Shown in pieces: positions 44,080-51,389 of a stretch of 64,000 nucleotides of DNA (position 1 is the stretch's first letter; each line of letters begins with the position of its first letter). Both the position numbers and the translations under genes were made by a program. The notes under the pieces were generated by a model. The model was not told the origin of the DNA, made no database searches, and saw only the letters and a program-made list of their open reading frames with translations. This DNA comes from Gaiellasilicea sp963749515 (GTDB lineage Bacteria > Actinomycetota > Thermoleophilia > Gaiellales > Gaiellaceae): assembly GCA_963749515.1 (NCBI GenBank), contig CAVVMR010000006.1, positions 124,001 through 188,000 on the forward strand. Reading direction: 5' to 3'.

Positions 44080-44853
44080 GTGATCTCGATCGAGGGCGTC
44101 TCGAAGCTCTTTCCCGCCAGAGGACGGGGGCAGCCCGCGCTGCGCGCGCTCGACCGGGTCGACCTGGAGGTGGCCGAGGGCGAGCTCGTGACGCTCGTCG
44201 GCCGCTCGGGCTGCGGCAAGTCGACGCTGCTGCGGGTCCTCGCCGGGCTGATCCCGGCCACCGAGGGACGTGTCACGATCGCGGGGCGCGAGGTTCGTGG
44301 ACCGAGCCGCGATGTCGCGCTCGCGTTTCAGAGACCGGCGCTCCTGCCGTGGCGGAACGTGCTCCAGAACGTGCTCCTGCCGGTGGAGATCCTCGGCCTC
44401 GACAAGCGCGCCCACCGCAAGAAGGCAGAGGAGCTCCTCGCCCTCGTCGGCCTGGCGGGCTTCGAGGATCGAGCGCCCTACGAGCTCTCGGGGGGCATGC
44501 AGCAGCGTGTGGCGCTGTGCCGGTCGCTCCTCTACGAGCCGCGGGTGCTGCTCATGGACGAGCCGTTCGCCGCGCTCGATGCGTTGACCCGCGAGGAGCT
44601 CTCGCTCGAGCTCCAGCGGATCCTGGCCGAGCGAGGCAAGACGATCGTCTTCGTCACGCATTCGATCTCCGAAGCGGTGCTGCTGGCCGACCGGGTAGTC
44701 GTGATGACGCCGAGGCCGGGCCGGATCGCCGAGATCGTTCCGGTTGGAGCCGACCGTCCGAGGTCGCTCGGGATGGCCGGCTCGGAGCAGCTGATGCACG
44801 CCAGCGCACGCGTGCACGACCTCCTCTTCGCGCCGGACGTGGCGGCGGCATGA
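44080..44853 (+). CDS. ABC transporter ATPase, SsuB/TauB-like
   Basis: 257 residues. Walker A GRSGCGKST, Q-loop FQRPALLPWRNV, signature ELSGGMQQRVALCRSLL, Walker B VLLMDEPFAALD and the switch His in VTHSISEA. The LLPWRNV loop is typical of nitrate/sulfonate/taurine importers. GTG start 19 bases after the binding-protein gene; overlaps the permease gene by four bases. Confidence 0.91.
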   Translation: MISIEGVSKLFPARGRGQPALRALDRVDLEVAEGELVTLVGRSGCGKSTLLRVLAGLIPATEGRVTIAGREVRGPSRDVALAFQRPALLPWRNVLQNVLLPVEILGLDKRAHRKKAEELLALVGLAGFEDRAPYELSGGMQQRVALCRSLLYEPRVLLMDEPFAALDALTREELSLELQRILAERGKTIVFVTHSISEAVLLADRVVVMTPRPGRIAEIVPVGADRPRSLGMAGSEQLMHASARVHDLLFAPDVAAA

Positions 44854-45659
44854 GCGTCGTCGTGCAGCCGGCCTCCGGGACGCGGCCGCGCCGCGCGCAG
44901 GCTCGAGCCGTCGCCGGCTTCGTGCTGCCGCTCGCGACGCTGGCGCTGCTCGTCGTCGCCTGGGAGCTCGCGACGCGGCTCTTCGACTGGCCGATCTGGC
45001 TCGTGCCGGGTCCGGACGACGTGGGCAGAGCGCTCGTCGACAACCGGTCGCTGCTGCCGCACCACTTCTGGGTCACCCTGGTGGAGACGCTCGGCGGGTT
45101 CGGGCTCGGGATCGCTGTCGGGATCCCGCTCGCCGTCGCGATCGCCTATTCCCGGCTGCTCGAGCGCACGATCTACCCGCTGCTCCTGGGCCTGAATGCG
45201 GTGCCGAAAATCGCGATCGCGCCGATCCTCGTGCTCTGGATGGGGTTCGGCTACGGGCCGAAGATCGTCGTCACCTTCCTGCTCTGCATCTTCCCGATCG
45301 TGATCGCGACCGCGACCGGGCTGAAGGCGACGCCGCCCGAGCTCGTGGAGCTCGTGCGGTCGCTCGACGCGTCCCGGCTCGAGATCTTTCGCCGCGTCCG
45401 TTTTCCCTCGGCGCTGCCGCACGTCTTCGTCGGCCTGAAGGTCGCGATCTCACTTGCCGTCATCGGCGCCGTGATCGGCGAGTTCGTCGGCGCCGAGGCG
45501 GGGCTCGGACACGTGATCATCGCGTCGGGGAGCAACGTCGACACGTCGCTCGCATTCGGTGCGATGGTGTTGCTGGGCGTGCTCAGCGTCGCGCTCTTCT
45601 ATGCGCTCGTCGGACTCGAGCGGCTTCTGGTCCCCTGGGCTCGATACGAGGAGCGCTAG
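44850..45659 (+). CDS. ABC transporter permease, SsuC-like
   Basis: 269 residues with six predicted spans. The EAA-type coupling loop ATPPELVELVRSLDASRLEIFRRV is present near residue 165. IPLAVAIAYSRLLERTIYPLL and PKIAIAPILVLWMGFG are typical of SsuC/TauC permeases. The stop codon TAG is immediately followed, in the same frame, by the P450 coding sequence. Confidence 0.91.
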   Translation: MSVVVQPASGTRPRRAQARAVAGFVLPLATLALLVVAWELATRLFDWPIWLVPGPDDVGRALVDNRSLLPHHFWVTLVETLGGFGLGIAVGIPLAVAIAYSRLLERTIYPLLLGLNAVPKIAIAPILVLWMGFGYGPKIVVTFLLCIFPIVIATATGLKATPPELVELVRSLDASRLEIFRRVRFPSALPHVFVGLKVAISLAVIGAVIGEFVGAEAGLGHVIIASGSNVDTSLAFGAMVLLGVLSVALFYALVGLERLLVPWARYEER

Positions 45660-46871
45660 ATCACCGGCATTGCGTTCGATCCGCTCGATCCTGTCCAGCG
45701 TGAGGACCCGTTTCCGGTCCTCGCCCGTGCCCGCGAGGCGCAACCGGTCTTCTATGCGCCGCAGTTCGACCTCTGGGTGGTCACGACGTACGACGACGTT
45801 CTCGCGGTCGTCAAGGATCACGACACGTTCTCGTCGGCCGGAGCGCTGAAGTCCTCCCCCGAACCGTTTCCGCCTGAGGTCGAGGAGGTGCTCGCCGAGG
45901 GCTGGCCCGCGATGCCGTACATCATCGAGATCGACCCGCCGCTGCACGAGCGGATCCGCGGGCTGGTCACGAAGGCGTTCACGCCGAGGCGGATCTCCGA
46001 GCTCGAGCCCAGGATCCAGGCGATTGCTGCCGAGCTCGTGGACGAGCTTGCACCGCTCGGGCGCGCCGACGTGATCGAGAAGGTCGCCTGGCCGCTGCCG
46101 CTTCGCGTCCTCGGCGAGCTGCTGGGATTTCCGCGTGAGGATCTTGCCCAGCTGCACGAGTGGGGGACGGACTGGCTGCTCCTCCAGCAACCGGGATCAC
46201 TCGAGCAGCGTGTGCAGCACGCGCGCGGGCTGGTCGCGCTCCAGCACTACATGGTCGGCGCTCTCGAGGAACGCGAGCACGAGGCTCGCGACGACCTGTT
46301 AGGCGCGCTGATGGCTGCGCGGGCCGAGTCGGACGATCCGCTGTCGCTCGAGGCGGTCGCCGGTCTGCCTCTCGACCTGGTGGTCGCCGGCCACGTCACG
46401 GTGACCCGAGCGATCGGCAGTGCGCTCGCGCTCGTCTTCCGCCATTCCGAGCTGCGAGAGCACCTGCTCGACCCGGAGCTCGCGCCGCCGGCGATCGAGG
46501 AGATCCTCCGCCTGGAGTCGCCCGCCCAGGGGCTCTTCCGCGTCACGACGCGGCCCGTCGAGATCGGCGGTGTGGAGCTGCCCGAGGGTGCCCGCGTGAT
46601 GGTGCACTTCGGCTCCTCCAACCGCGACAGGTGCGTCTTCGCCGACGCCGACCGCGTCGACCCCGGGCGCGACGGGCTCGGCAAGCATCTCGCCTTCGGC
46701 AAGGGGATCCACTTCTGCATCGGCGCACCGCTCGCGCGGCTCGAGCTGAAGACCGTGTTGCCGCTGCTGCTCGAGCGCCTGCCGGGGCTGCGGCCCGCCG
46801 GCGACTTCGAGCGAGAGCCGGTCTTCTTCGCCCGCGGCTTCCAGCGCCTGGTGGTCGAGTGGGACGTCTAG
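45660..46871 (+). CDS. Cytochrome P450 with a non-canonical (ATC) start
   Basis: 403 residues if read from the ATC directly after the permease TAG, the usual P450 length. The N terminus ITGIAFDPLDPVQREDPFPV is normal for bacterial P450s apart from Ile for Met, and the next possible start (GTG, 45777) would remove the first 39 residues. EEILRLESP carries the ExxR pair near residue 281, and FGKGIHFCIGAPLARL holds the heme Cys near 353. The I helix reads AGHVTVT, with Val where most P450s have the acidic residue before Thr, which may alter proton delivery. Substrate unknown. Confidence 0.83.
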   Translation: MTGIAFDPLDPVQREDPFPVLARAREAQPVFYAPQFDLWVVTTYDDVLAVVKDHDTFSSAGALKSSPEPFPPEVEEVLAEGWPAMPYIIEIDPPLHERIRGLVTKAFTPRRISELEPRIQAIAAELVDELAPLGRADVIEKVAWPLPLRVLGELLGFPREDLAQLHEWGTDWLLLQQPGSLEQRVQHARGLVALQHYMVGALEEREHEARDDLLGALMAARAESDDPLSLEAVAGLPLDLVVAGHVTVTRAIGSALALVFRHSELREHLLDPELAPPAIEEILRLESPAQGLFRVTTRPVEIGGVELPEGARVMVHFGSSNRDRCVFADADRVDPGRDGLGKHLAFGKGIHFCIGAPLARLELKTVLPLLLERLPGLRPAGDFEREPVFFARGFQRLVVEWDV

Positions 46872-47545
46872 AGCCTGGCCGCGATCAGCGCCCACTCGGG
46901 TGTACGTGGGTCGATCAGCTCGAAGTGGCCGGCGCCGGGAAGGGTCAGAAGCTCCCCACCGGAGGCCGCTGCGAACGCGCGGCTGTAGTCGAACGGCACC
47001 CGGTCGTCCTCCGTCCCGTGCGCCAGCAGCACGGGGACGGCGAGCGGCAGGCTGCGCATCGGGTCGGCGTGCGCCGGTGGATCCGGCCCTGCGAACTCGA
47101 GCACTGCGTCGGAGCCGATGCCCTCGCGCGCCGCTCGCGCGAGATCGCTCACGCCGGCGAGCGAGACCGCCTTGCCGATCTTCCCCGCGCCGGCTGCCCA
47201 CAGCACGAGATGCCCGCCCGCCGAGTGCCCGATCGCGACGCCCAGGCCTGTGACGTCGAGCACGGCGTCGATGTCGGCCAGCGTGTCGGCGAGCCCGCTG
47301 CGCCGGTACTCGACGTTCCACGTCGTCCAGCCCTTCAGCGCGAGGTCGACTGCCAGCGCCCGAGTGTTGGCGCGGGTGAACGCCGGCCGCCAGAAGCCGC
47401 CGTGGACGAGGATCGCGGCGCGCTCTCCGCCTCGACGTACGTCGGCGACCTGGTCGGGGTGGTCGCCGTACGCCACCGTCTCGCAGCCCGGGTCGCGCTC
47501 CTCAGCCCACGCTGCGAGCTCGGCGAGGAGAGCGTCGAGATCCAC
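46868..47545 (-). CDS. Alpha/beta hydrolase, arylformamidase-like
   Basis: 225 residues. Oxyanion-hole motif ILVHGGFWRP (HGG-F/Y-W) near residue 48, nucleophile elbow IGHSAGGHL near 108, and Asp and His of the triad probably in HGTEDDRVP and PGAGHFELID. The pattern resembles kynurenine formamidases and related BD-FAE esterases; without other kynurenine genes the substrate is open. GTG start six bases after TAGACT (47552-47557). Convergent with the P450, overlapping four bases. Confidence 0.84.
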   Translation of the reverse strand: MDLDALLAELAAWAEERDPGCETVAYGDHPDQVADVRRGGERAAILVHGGFWRPAFTRANTRALAVDLALKGWTTWNVEYRRSGLADTLADIDAVLDVTGLGVAIGHSAGGHLVLWAAGAGKIGKAVSLAGVSDLARAAREGIGSDAVLEFAGPDPPAHADPMRSLPLAVPVLLAHGTEDDRVPFDYSRAFAAASGGELLTLPGAGHFELIDPRTPEWALIAARL

Positions 47546-47556
47546 CGGAGGAGTCT

Positions 47557-48270
47557 ATGAGCCGGGAAGTCGCCGTCGTCACCGGCGGCGCCCGTGGCCT
47601 CGGCCTCGCCTACGTCGAGGGCCTGAAGGGTGCGGGCTTCGACGTCGTCGTCGCCGACGTGCTCGAGAGCGACGCGGGCGACCTCTACGTGCCGGTCGAC
47701 GTGAGCGACCCGGCGTCGACGGAGGCGATGGCCGACGCGGTTGTCGAGCACTTCGGGCGCATCGACGTCCTGATCAACAACGCCGGCTACTTCACACAGA
47801 TCGTCAAGAAGCCGTTCGACGAGCTGACGGTCGAGGAGTGGGACCTCGCGTTCGCGGTCAACGTCCGCGGCACGTGGCTCTGCTGCCGCGCCGTTGCGCC
47901 GACGATGAAGGCGCAGCGCTCGGGCAAGATCGTCAACACCTCGTCGATGACCGTCCCGAGCGGGATTCCGGGCTTCCTCCACTACGTCTCGTCCAAGTCG
48001 GCGGTCGTCGGGCTCACCCGTGCGCTGGCGCGCGAGCTCGGCGAGTGGGGGATCTCGGTGAACACGATCACGCCCGACTACGTGCCACACGACGAGGAGT
48101 ACGCGGCGCGCCAGCCTGAGATGGCCGGCTTGCTCGCGAGCCAGCGGGCGTTCAAGCGCGATCAGGTACCGGAAGACCTCGTCGGCACGATTCTCTTCCT
48201 CGCGGGGCATGGCTCCGACTTCGTCACCGGCCAGGACTTCTGGGTGAACGGCGGCCGGCTCTTCAACTAG
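47557..48270 (+). CDS. Short-chain dehydrogenase/reductase (classical SDR)
   Basis: 237 residues: VVTGGARGLGLAYVEGL cofactor motif, DVLINNAGYF, the catalytic Ser in SSMTVPSG and YVSSKSA (Tyr/Lys), and the C-terminal FVTGQDFWVNGG. The Asp in VVVADV suggests NAD rather than NADP. Substrate unknown. GGAGGAG lies only three bases before the ATG, a tight spacing. Divergent from the hydrolase with 11 bases between starts. Confidence 0.88.
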   Translation: MSREVAVVTGGARGLGLAYVEGLKGAGFDVVVADVLESDAGDLYVPVDVSDPASTEAMADAVVEHFGRIDVLINNAGYFTQIVKKPFDELTVEEWDLAFAVNVRGTWLCCRAVAPTMKAQRSGKIVNTSSMTVPSGIPGFLHYVSSKSAVVGLTRALARELGEWGISVNTITPDYVPHDEEYAARQPEMAGLLASQRAFKRDQVPEDLVGTILFLAGHGSDFVTGQDFWVNGGRLFN

Positions 48271-48271
48271 C

Positions 48272-48478
48272 TCAGCCGCTCTCGCTCGGGTCGTAGCCGA
48301 GCGTTCGCTCGAACGCGATGTTCGTGGCGAGCGGCCGAACGCGGCCGTCGGCATCGACGAGGCAGAGGAGGCTCGGCGCGTGGTTTGCGATCGCGTTCAG
48401 CAGCTCGCGCTCGCGCTCGAGCTCAGCGGTGCGCGCCTGAAGCTCTGCGAGATCGGGCTTCTTCGGACGAGTGGCCAT
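48272..48478 (-). pseudogene. Truncated PAS-domain sensor fragment (68 aa)
   Basis: A short coiled coil (ELQARTAELERERELLNAI) leads into the first third of a PAS domain (APSLLCLVDADGRVRP, FERTLGYDPSE) and stops abruptly before the PAS core. Only one base separates it from the SDR gene end. The start looks intact: TACGAT (48485-48490) is six bases before the ATG. Most likely the 5' remnant of a larger PAS sensor, still potentially expressed. Confidence 0.6.
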
Positions 48479-48531
48479 CCGGCCATCGTAGAAGTGTCAA
48501 CGGTCTGCGGCGAGCCGGATTCGGCGAGGCG

Positions 48532-48708
48532 CTAGCGCTGGAGGCCGGCGCGAAGCGCACGAACGACGGTCTTCAACGACAGGAAGAGAAAGAGAGCGCC
48601 GAACGCTGTGCGGATCGAGTCCTGCGAGAACCGCGTGTGCCGCGCCAGCGGTTGCTCGACCTTCTTGGCCAGGTGGCCACGCGGCCCGTGAACCGTTGCC
48701 TGAGTCAT
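48532..48708 (-). CDS. Small hypothetical protein with one hydrophobic segment (58 aa)
   Basis: MTQATVHGPRGHLAKKVEQP onward, a polar basic first half and a hydrophobic helix (IRTAFGALFLFLSLKTVVRAL). It could be a membrane peptide or an amphipathic helix. The frame continues to a GTG at 48726. No clear ribosome site or TANNNT supports a start, so this is a tentative gene; codon use is compatible with coding. Confidence 0.4.
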   Translation of the reverse strand: MTQATVHGPRGHLAKKVEQPLARHTRFSQDSIRTAFGALFLFLSLKTVVRALRAGLQR

Positions 48709-48750
48709 TCGCTTCAGTCGTGTCACAACGGGTGCTTACCCGATCCTTCC

Positions 48751-49371
48751 CTACCTAACCGGGCCGGCGGAGGCGGCGAGCCGGATTCCGAAGGCCACGA
48801 GGCACGTTCCGGTGAACGCGTCGAGCGATCGTCGGAACCGAGGCCTCCGCAACAGGTCGCCGGCGCGGGCGATGACGAGCGAGTACGCGGCCAGCCAGGC
48901 AAGCGTCAGCGAGCAGAAGAGAAGCCCGAGCGCCAGCAGGCTTCCGATCGAGCTGCCGAACTGGGGCAGCAGGCTGGTGAAGAAGATCGCCATCTTCGGG
49001 TTGCCGAGGTTGCTCAACAGCCCCTGGCGAAACGCGCGCGGCGCAGCGAGGGGCGGGCCGCCGGCGTGCGCGAGAGAACGGCTGCCGGGTCGGATCGCGT
49101 GGTGGAGCGCCTGAAGGCCGAGAAGGACGAGGTACGCGGCGCCCGCCAGCTTGAGCGCGACGAAGACCGGTTCCGAGGCGACGAGCAGCGCAGCCAGACC
49201 GACGCTCGCGGCGATCGTCCAGCAGGCCTGGCCGGCGGCGACGCCCCCCGCAGTCGCCACGCCCGCCGGGCGGCCGCCGAGCATCGTGTTCCGGATCGTC
49301 AGCGCCGTGTCCTGGCCGGGCGTGACGATCACGAGGATCGCGATACCCAGAAAAGCAGCGAGCTCGCCCAC
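48751..49371 (-). CDS. LysE/RhtB-family exporter
   Basis: 206 residues, about six spans. Family motifs: IVTPGQDTALTIRNTMLGG near residue 16 and SNLGNPKMAIFFTSLLPQF near 121. These proteins export amino acids or derivatives such as lysine, homoserine or threonine. GTG start six bases after TAGCCT (49378-49383), a hexamer that overlaps the stop codon of the upstream AAA ATPase gene. Confidence 0.88.
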   Translation of the reverse strand: MGELAAFLGIAILVIVTPGQDTALTIRNTMLGGRPAGVATAGGVAAGQACWTIAASVGLAALLVASEPVFVALKLAGAAYLVLLGLQALHHAIRPGSRSLAHAGGPPLAAPRAFRQGLLSNLGNPKMAIFFTSLLPQFGSSIGSLLALGLLFCSLTLAWLAAYSLVIARAGDLLRRPRFRRSLDAFTGTCLVAFGIRLAASAGPVR

Positions 49372-49380
49372 GGCGAGAGG

Positions 49381-50382
49381 CTAGCCGAGCCAGCGACGGC
49401 GCTTCGGCTGCGCTCCTGCATCCTCGCCGAGCAGCCGCGCGGCCTCGACGAGATCGTCCGCCTCGAGTGTCGTCACCTCATCGCGGCCCAGCTCCTCGAG
49501 CGCACGGCCCTCGAGGCGCGCGAGCCGGAGTGCCTGCCGGTTCAGCGCCTGCTCGAAGATCGTGCGGGCGTAGCGGGCATTCCCGAAGCCCTCGCCTCGC
49601 GCCGCGCCGGCGAAGATCCGTTCCAGGGCGTCCTCCGCGCCGGCGCCGAGCTCGTACTCGTGCTCCGCTGTGAGGCGCCGCGTGATCTCCAGCAGATCGA
49701 GCGTGGAGTAGTCCGGGAACGAGATCTCGCGCGCGAAGCGGGAGCGGAGGCCGGGGTTCGACGCGAGAAAGGCCCGCATCAGCTTCGGGTAGCCGGCGAC
49801 GATCACGACCAGCCGGTGCCGGAAGTCCTCCATCCGCTTGAGGATCGTCTCCACCGCTTCCGCGCCGAAGTCGAGCCGGTCGCCGCCGCCGGGCGTGAGC
49901 GAGTAGGCCTCGTCGATGAAGAGGACGCCGTCGAGGGCCCGCCGGATCGCCCGGTCGGTCTTGATCGCCGTCTGGCCGACGTACTGGCCGACGAGCGAGG
50001 CGCGGTCCACCTCGACGAGGTGGCCCTTCTCGAGCAGCCCCATCGCTCCGTACATCTCGGCCAGCAGGCGGGCGACCGTGGTCTTCCCGGTGCCTGGGTT
50101 GCCGAGGAAGACGAGGTGCTGGCTCGTGGCCACCTCGGGCAGGTCGTGCTCCTTGCGTCGCGCCTGAACCTGCAGGAACGCGACGAGACCGTGAACCTGC
50201 TCCTTGACCGTCTCCAGGCCGACGAGCCCGTCGAGCTCGGCCTGCACCTCCGCGAGGGACCGCGGCTCAGGCCGCGTCCCGAACCGGTCGGCGAAGAACT
50301 CCTCCACCTCGGGACCGGCCGTGCGCCGCAGCTGGTCGCCGAGGGTCTTGATCGTGCCGCGGAGCTCGTCGAGCGGATTCAC
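49381..50382 (-). CDS. AAA+ ATPase of the CbbX/SpoVK/EccA-like group
   Basis: 333 residues. An N-terminal region of about 50 residues precedes one AAA domain: Walker A FLGNPGTGKTTVA near residue 93, Walker B VLFIDEAYSL near 152, sensor-1 VIVAGY and the arginine finger in FAREISFPDY. Family members include Rubisco activase CbbX and type VII secretion EccA; neither partner system is visible here. GTG start six bases after TACCTT (50389-50394). Confidence 0.85.
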   Translation of the reverse strand: MNPLDELRGTIKTLGDQLRRTAGPEVEEFFADRFGTRPEPRSLAEVQAELDGLVGLETVKEQVHGLVAFLQVQARRKEHDLPEVATSQHLVFLGNPGTGKTTVARLLAEMYGAMGLLEKGHLVEVDRASLVGQYVGQTAIKTDRAIRRALDGVLFIDEAYSLTPGGGDRLDFGAEAVETILKRMEDFRHRLVVIVAGYPKLMRAFLASNPGLRSRFAREISFPDYSTLDLLEITRRLTAEHEYELGAGAEDALERIFAGAARGEGFGNARYARTIFEQALNRQALRLARLEGRALEELGRDEVTTLEADDLVEAARLLGEDAGAQPKRRRWLG

Positions 50383-50398
50383 GCGGGCAAGGTAGCGC

Positions 50399-50722
50399 CT
50401 AAGCCACTTCGCGCTGGCCCCACGCGAGCATCAGCACCTCGCTCACAGCCACCGCAGCGAGGAAGACAGCCGCCGCGAGCACGTGATCGGCGGCGGCGAG
50501 CGCCGCCCCGGCCGCGGCGAACAGCAGCAGCTCGAGCACGAGGCGCGCCGGGTCACGGAGCCGCCTCTTCGCCTTCGGCGCAATCCAGAGGCCCCACACG
50601 ACAGCCGCCACGAGCGGAGCCGCGATGCCGAGCACGGCGTTCTGCGAGAAGCCCCAGATCCCGAGTGCGACGAGCAGGCAGAGCTCCAGCGCGAAACGCA
50701 GCCCGAGGTTGAGCGGCTTCAA
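50399..50722 (-). CDS. YrdB-like membrane protein (DUF2568)
   Basis: 107 residues with four predicted spans: LNLGLRFALELCLLVALGIWGF then LVAAVVWGLWIAPKAKRRL, a signature of the small YrdB/DUF2568 proteins of unknown function. TTG start overlaps the yceH stop (TTGA), so the two are co-translated. No other start is available in frame. Confidence 0.75.
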   Translation of the reverse strand: MKPLNLGLRFALELCLLVALGIWGFSQNAVLGIAAPLVAAVVWGLWIAPKAKRRLRDPARLVLELLLFAAAGAALAAADHVLAAAVFLAAVAVSEVLMLAWGQREVA

Positions 50723-51324
50723 GGCTCGTCGAGCCTGCGCTGCAGCTCGGCCACCTGCTCCTCGAGCCGGGCGACGCGCTCCTCGAGCCCGTGCGCTGCG
50801 GGCTCGGCCCACACGGCCGCTGGGGCAGCGTCCGGCGTTTCGCCGCCGCCGAGCAGCTGGACATAGCGATCCTGGCTCTGCCCGGGCCTGCGCGGCAGGC
50901 GCTCCACGAGCTCCGCCTCGGCCAGGGCGTCGAGCGCCTTCTGGACGTCCTCGAGCGAGCCGTAGGGATAGAGGCGCTCGACCCGCTGCTTCAGCTCTCC
51001 CGGTGTCTGCGGCCCGCGCAGCATGAGCACCGCGAGGAGGGAGATCTGCGACGGAACGCGGCCGAGTGCATCCTCGAGCAGGTGCCGGAACTTGGCGACG
51101 CGGCTGCCGGGACCGCTTGCCAGGCGCACCCAACCGCGGCGCGACAGCTTGTCGATCGCCTCCCGGATCGTCGCCTCGTCGTAGTCCACGACCGGCTCGC
51201 GGTTCGTCGCCTGGTTGCACGCGAGCCGCAACCCGTTCAGCGAGAGCGGGTACTGGTCAGGCGTCGTCCGCTGCTTCTCGACCAGGCAGCCGAGCACGCG
51301 AACCTCGACGGGGTCTGCGTCCAC
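50719..51324 (-). CDS. YceH-family protein (DUF480)
   Basis: 201 residues: two winged-helix-like domains, VRVLGCLVEKQRTTPDQYPLSLN at the N terminus and SLLAVLMLRGPQTPGELKQR in the second half, then a C-terminal coiled coil (HGLEERVARLEEQVAELQRR). The family is widespread and uncharacterised; DNA binding is inferred from the fold. GTG start six bases after TAGCTT (51331-51336), next to a 13-bp inverted repeat. Confidence 0.9.
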   Translation of the reverse strand: MDADPVEVRVLGCLVEKQRTTPDQYPLSLNGLRLACNQATNREPVVDYDEATIREAIDKLSRRGWVRLASGPGSRVAKFRHLLEDALGRVPSQISLLAVLMLRGPQTPGELKQRVERLYPYGSLEDVQKALDALAEAELVERLPRRPGQSQDRYVQLLGGGETPDAAPAAVWAEPAAHGLEERVARLEEQVAELQRRLDEP

Positions 51325-51335
51325 GCTCCAAAGCT

Positions 51336-51382
51336 ACAGAGGCGCCCCCGCTTCTGGGGAGCAGAGTGAGGGGCGCCTCTGT
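51336..51382. repeat. 13-bp perfect inverted repeat upstream of yceH
   Basis: ACAGAGGCGCCCC (51336-51348) and GGGGCGCCTCTGT (51370-51382) with a 21-base spacer. It lies eight bases before the end of the flavoprotein gene region and overlaps the -10 hexamer of yceH by one base. It could be a terminator-like hairpin for read-through from upstream transcription, or an operator for yceH. Confidence 0.7.
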
Positions 51383-51389
51383 AACGCCG

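Noticed and set aside
44850..46871. Single permease-P450 fusion protein by TAG read-through
   Set aside because: Both domains have complete independent lengths and there is no known precedent for such a fusion; separate initiation at ATC or a mutated ATG is simpler.
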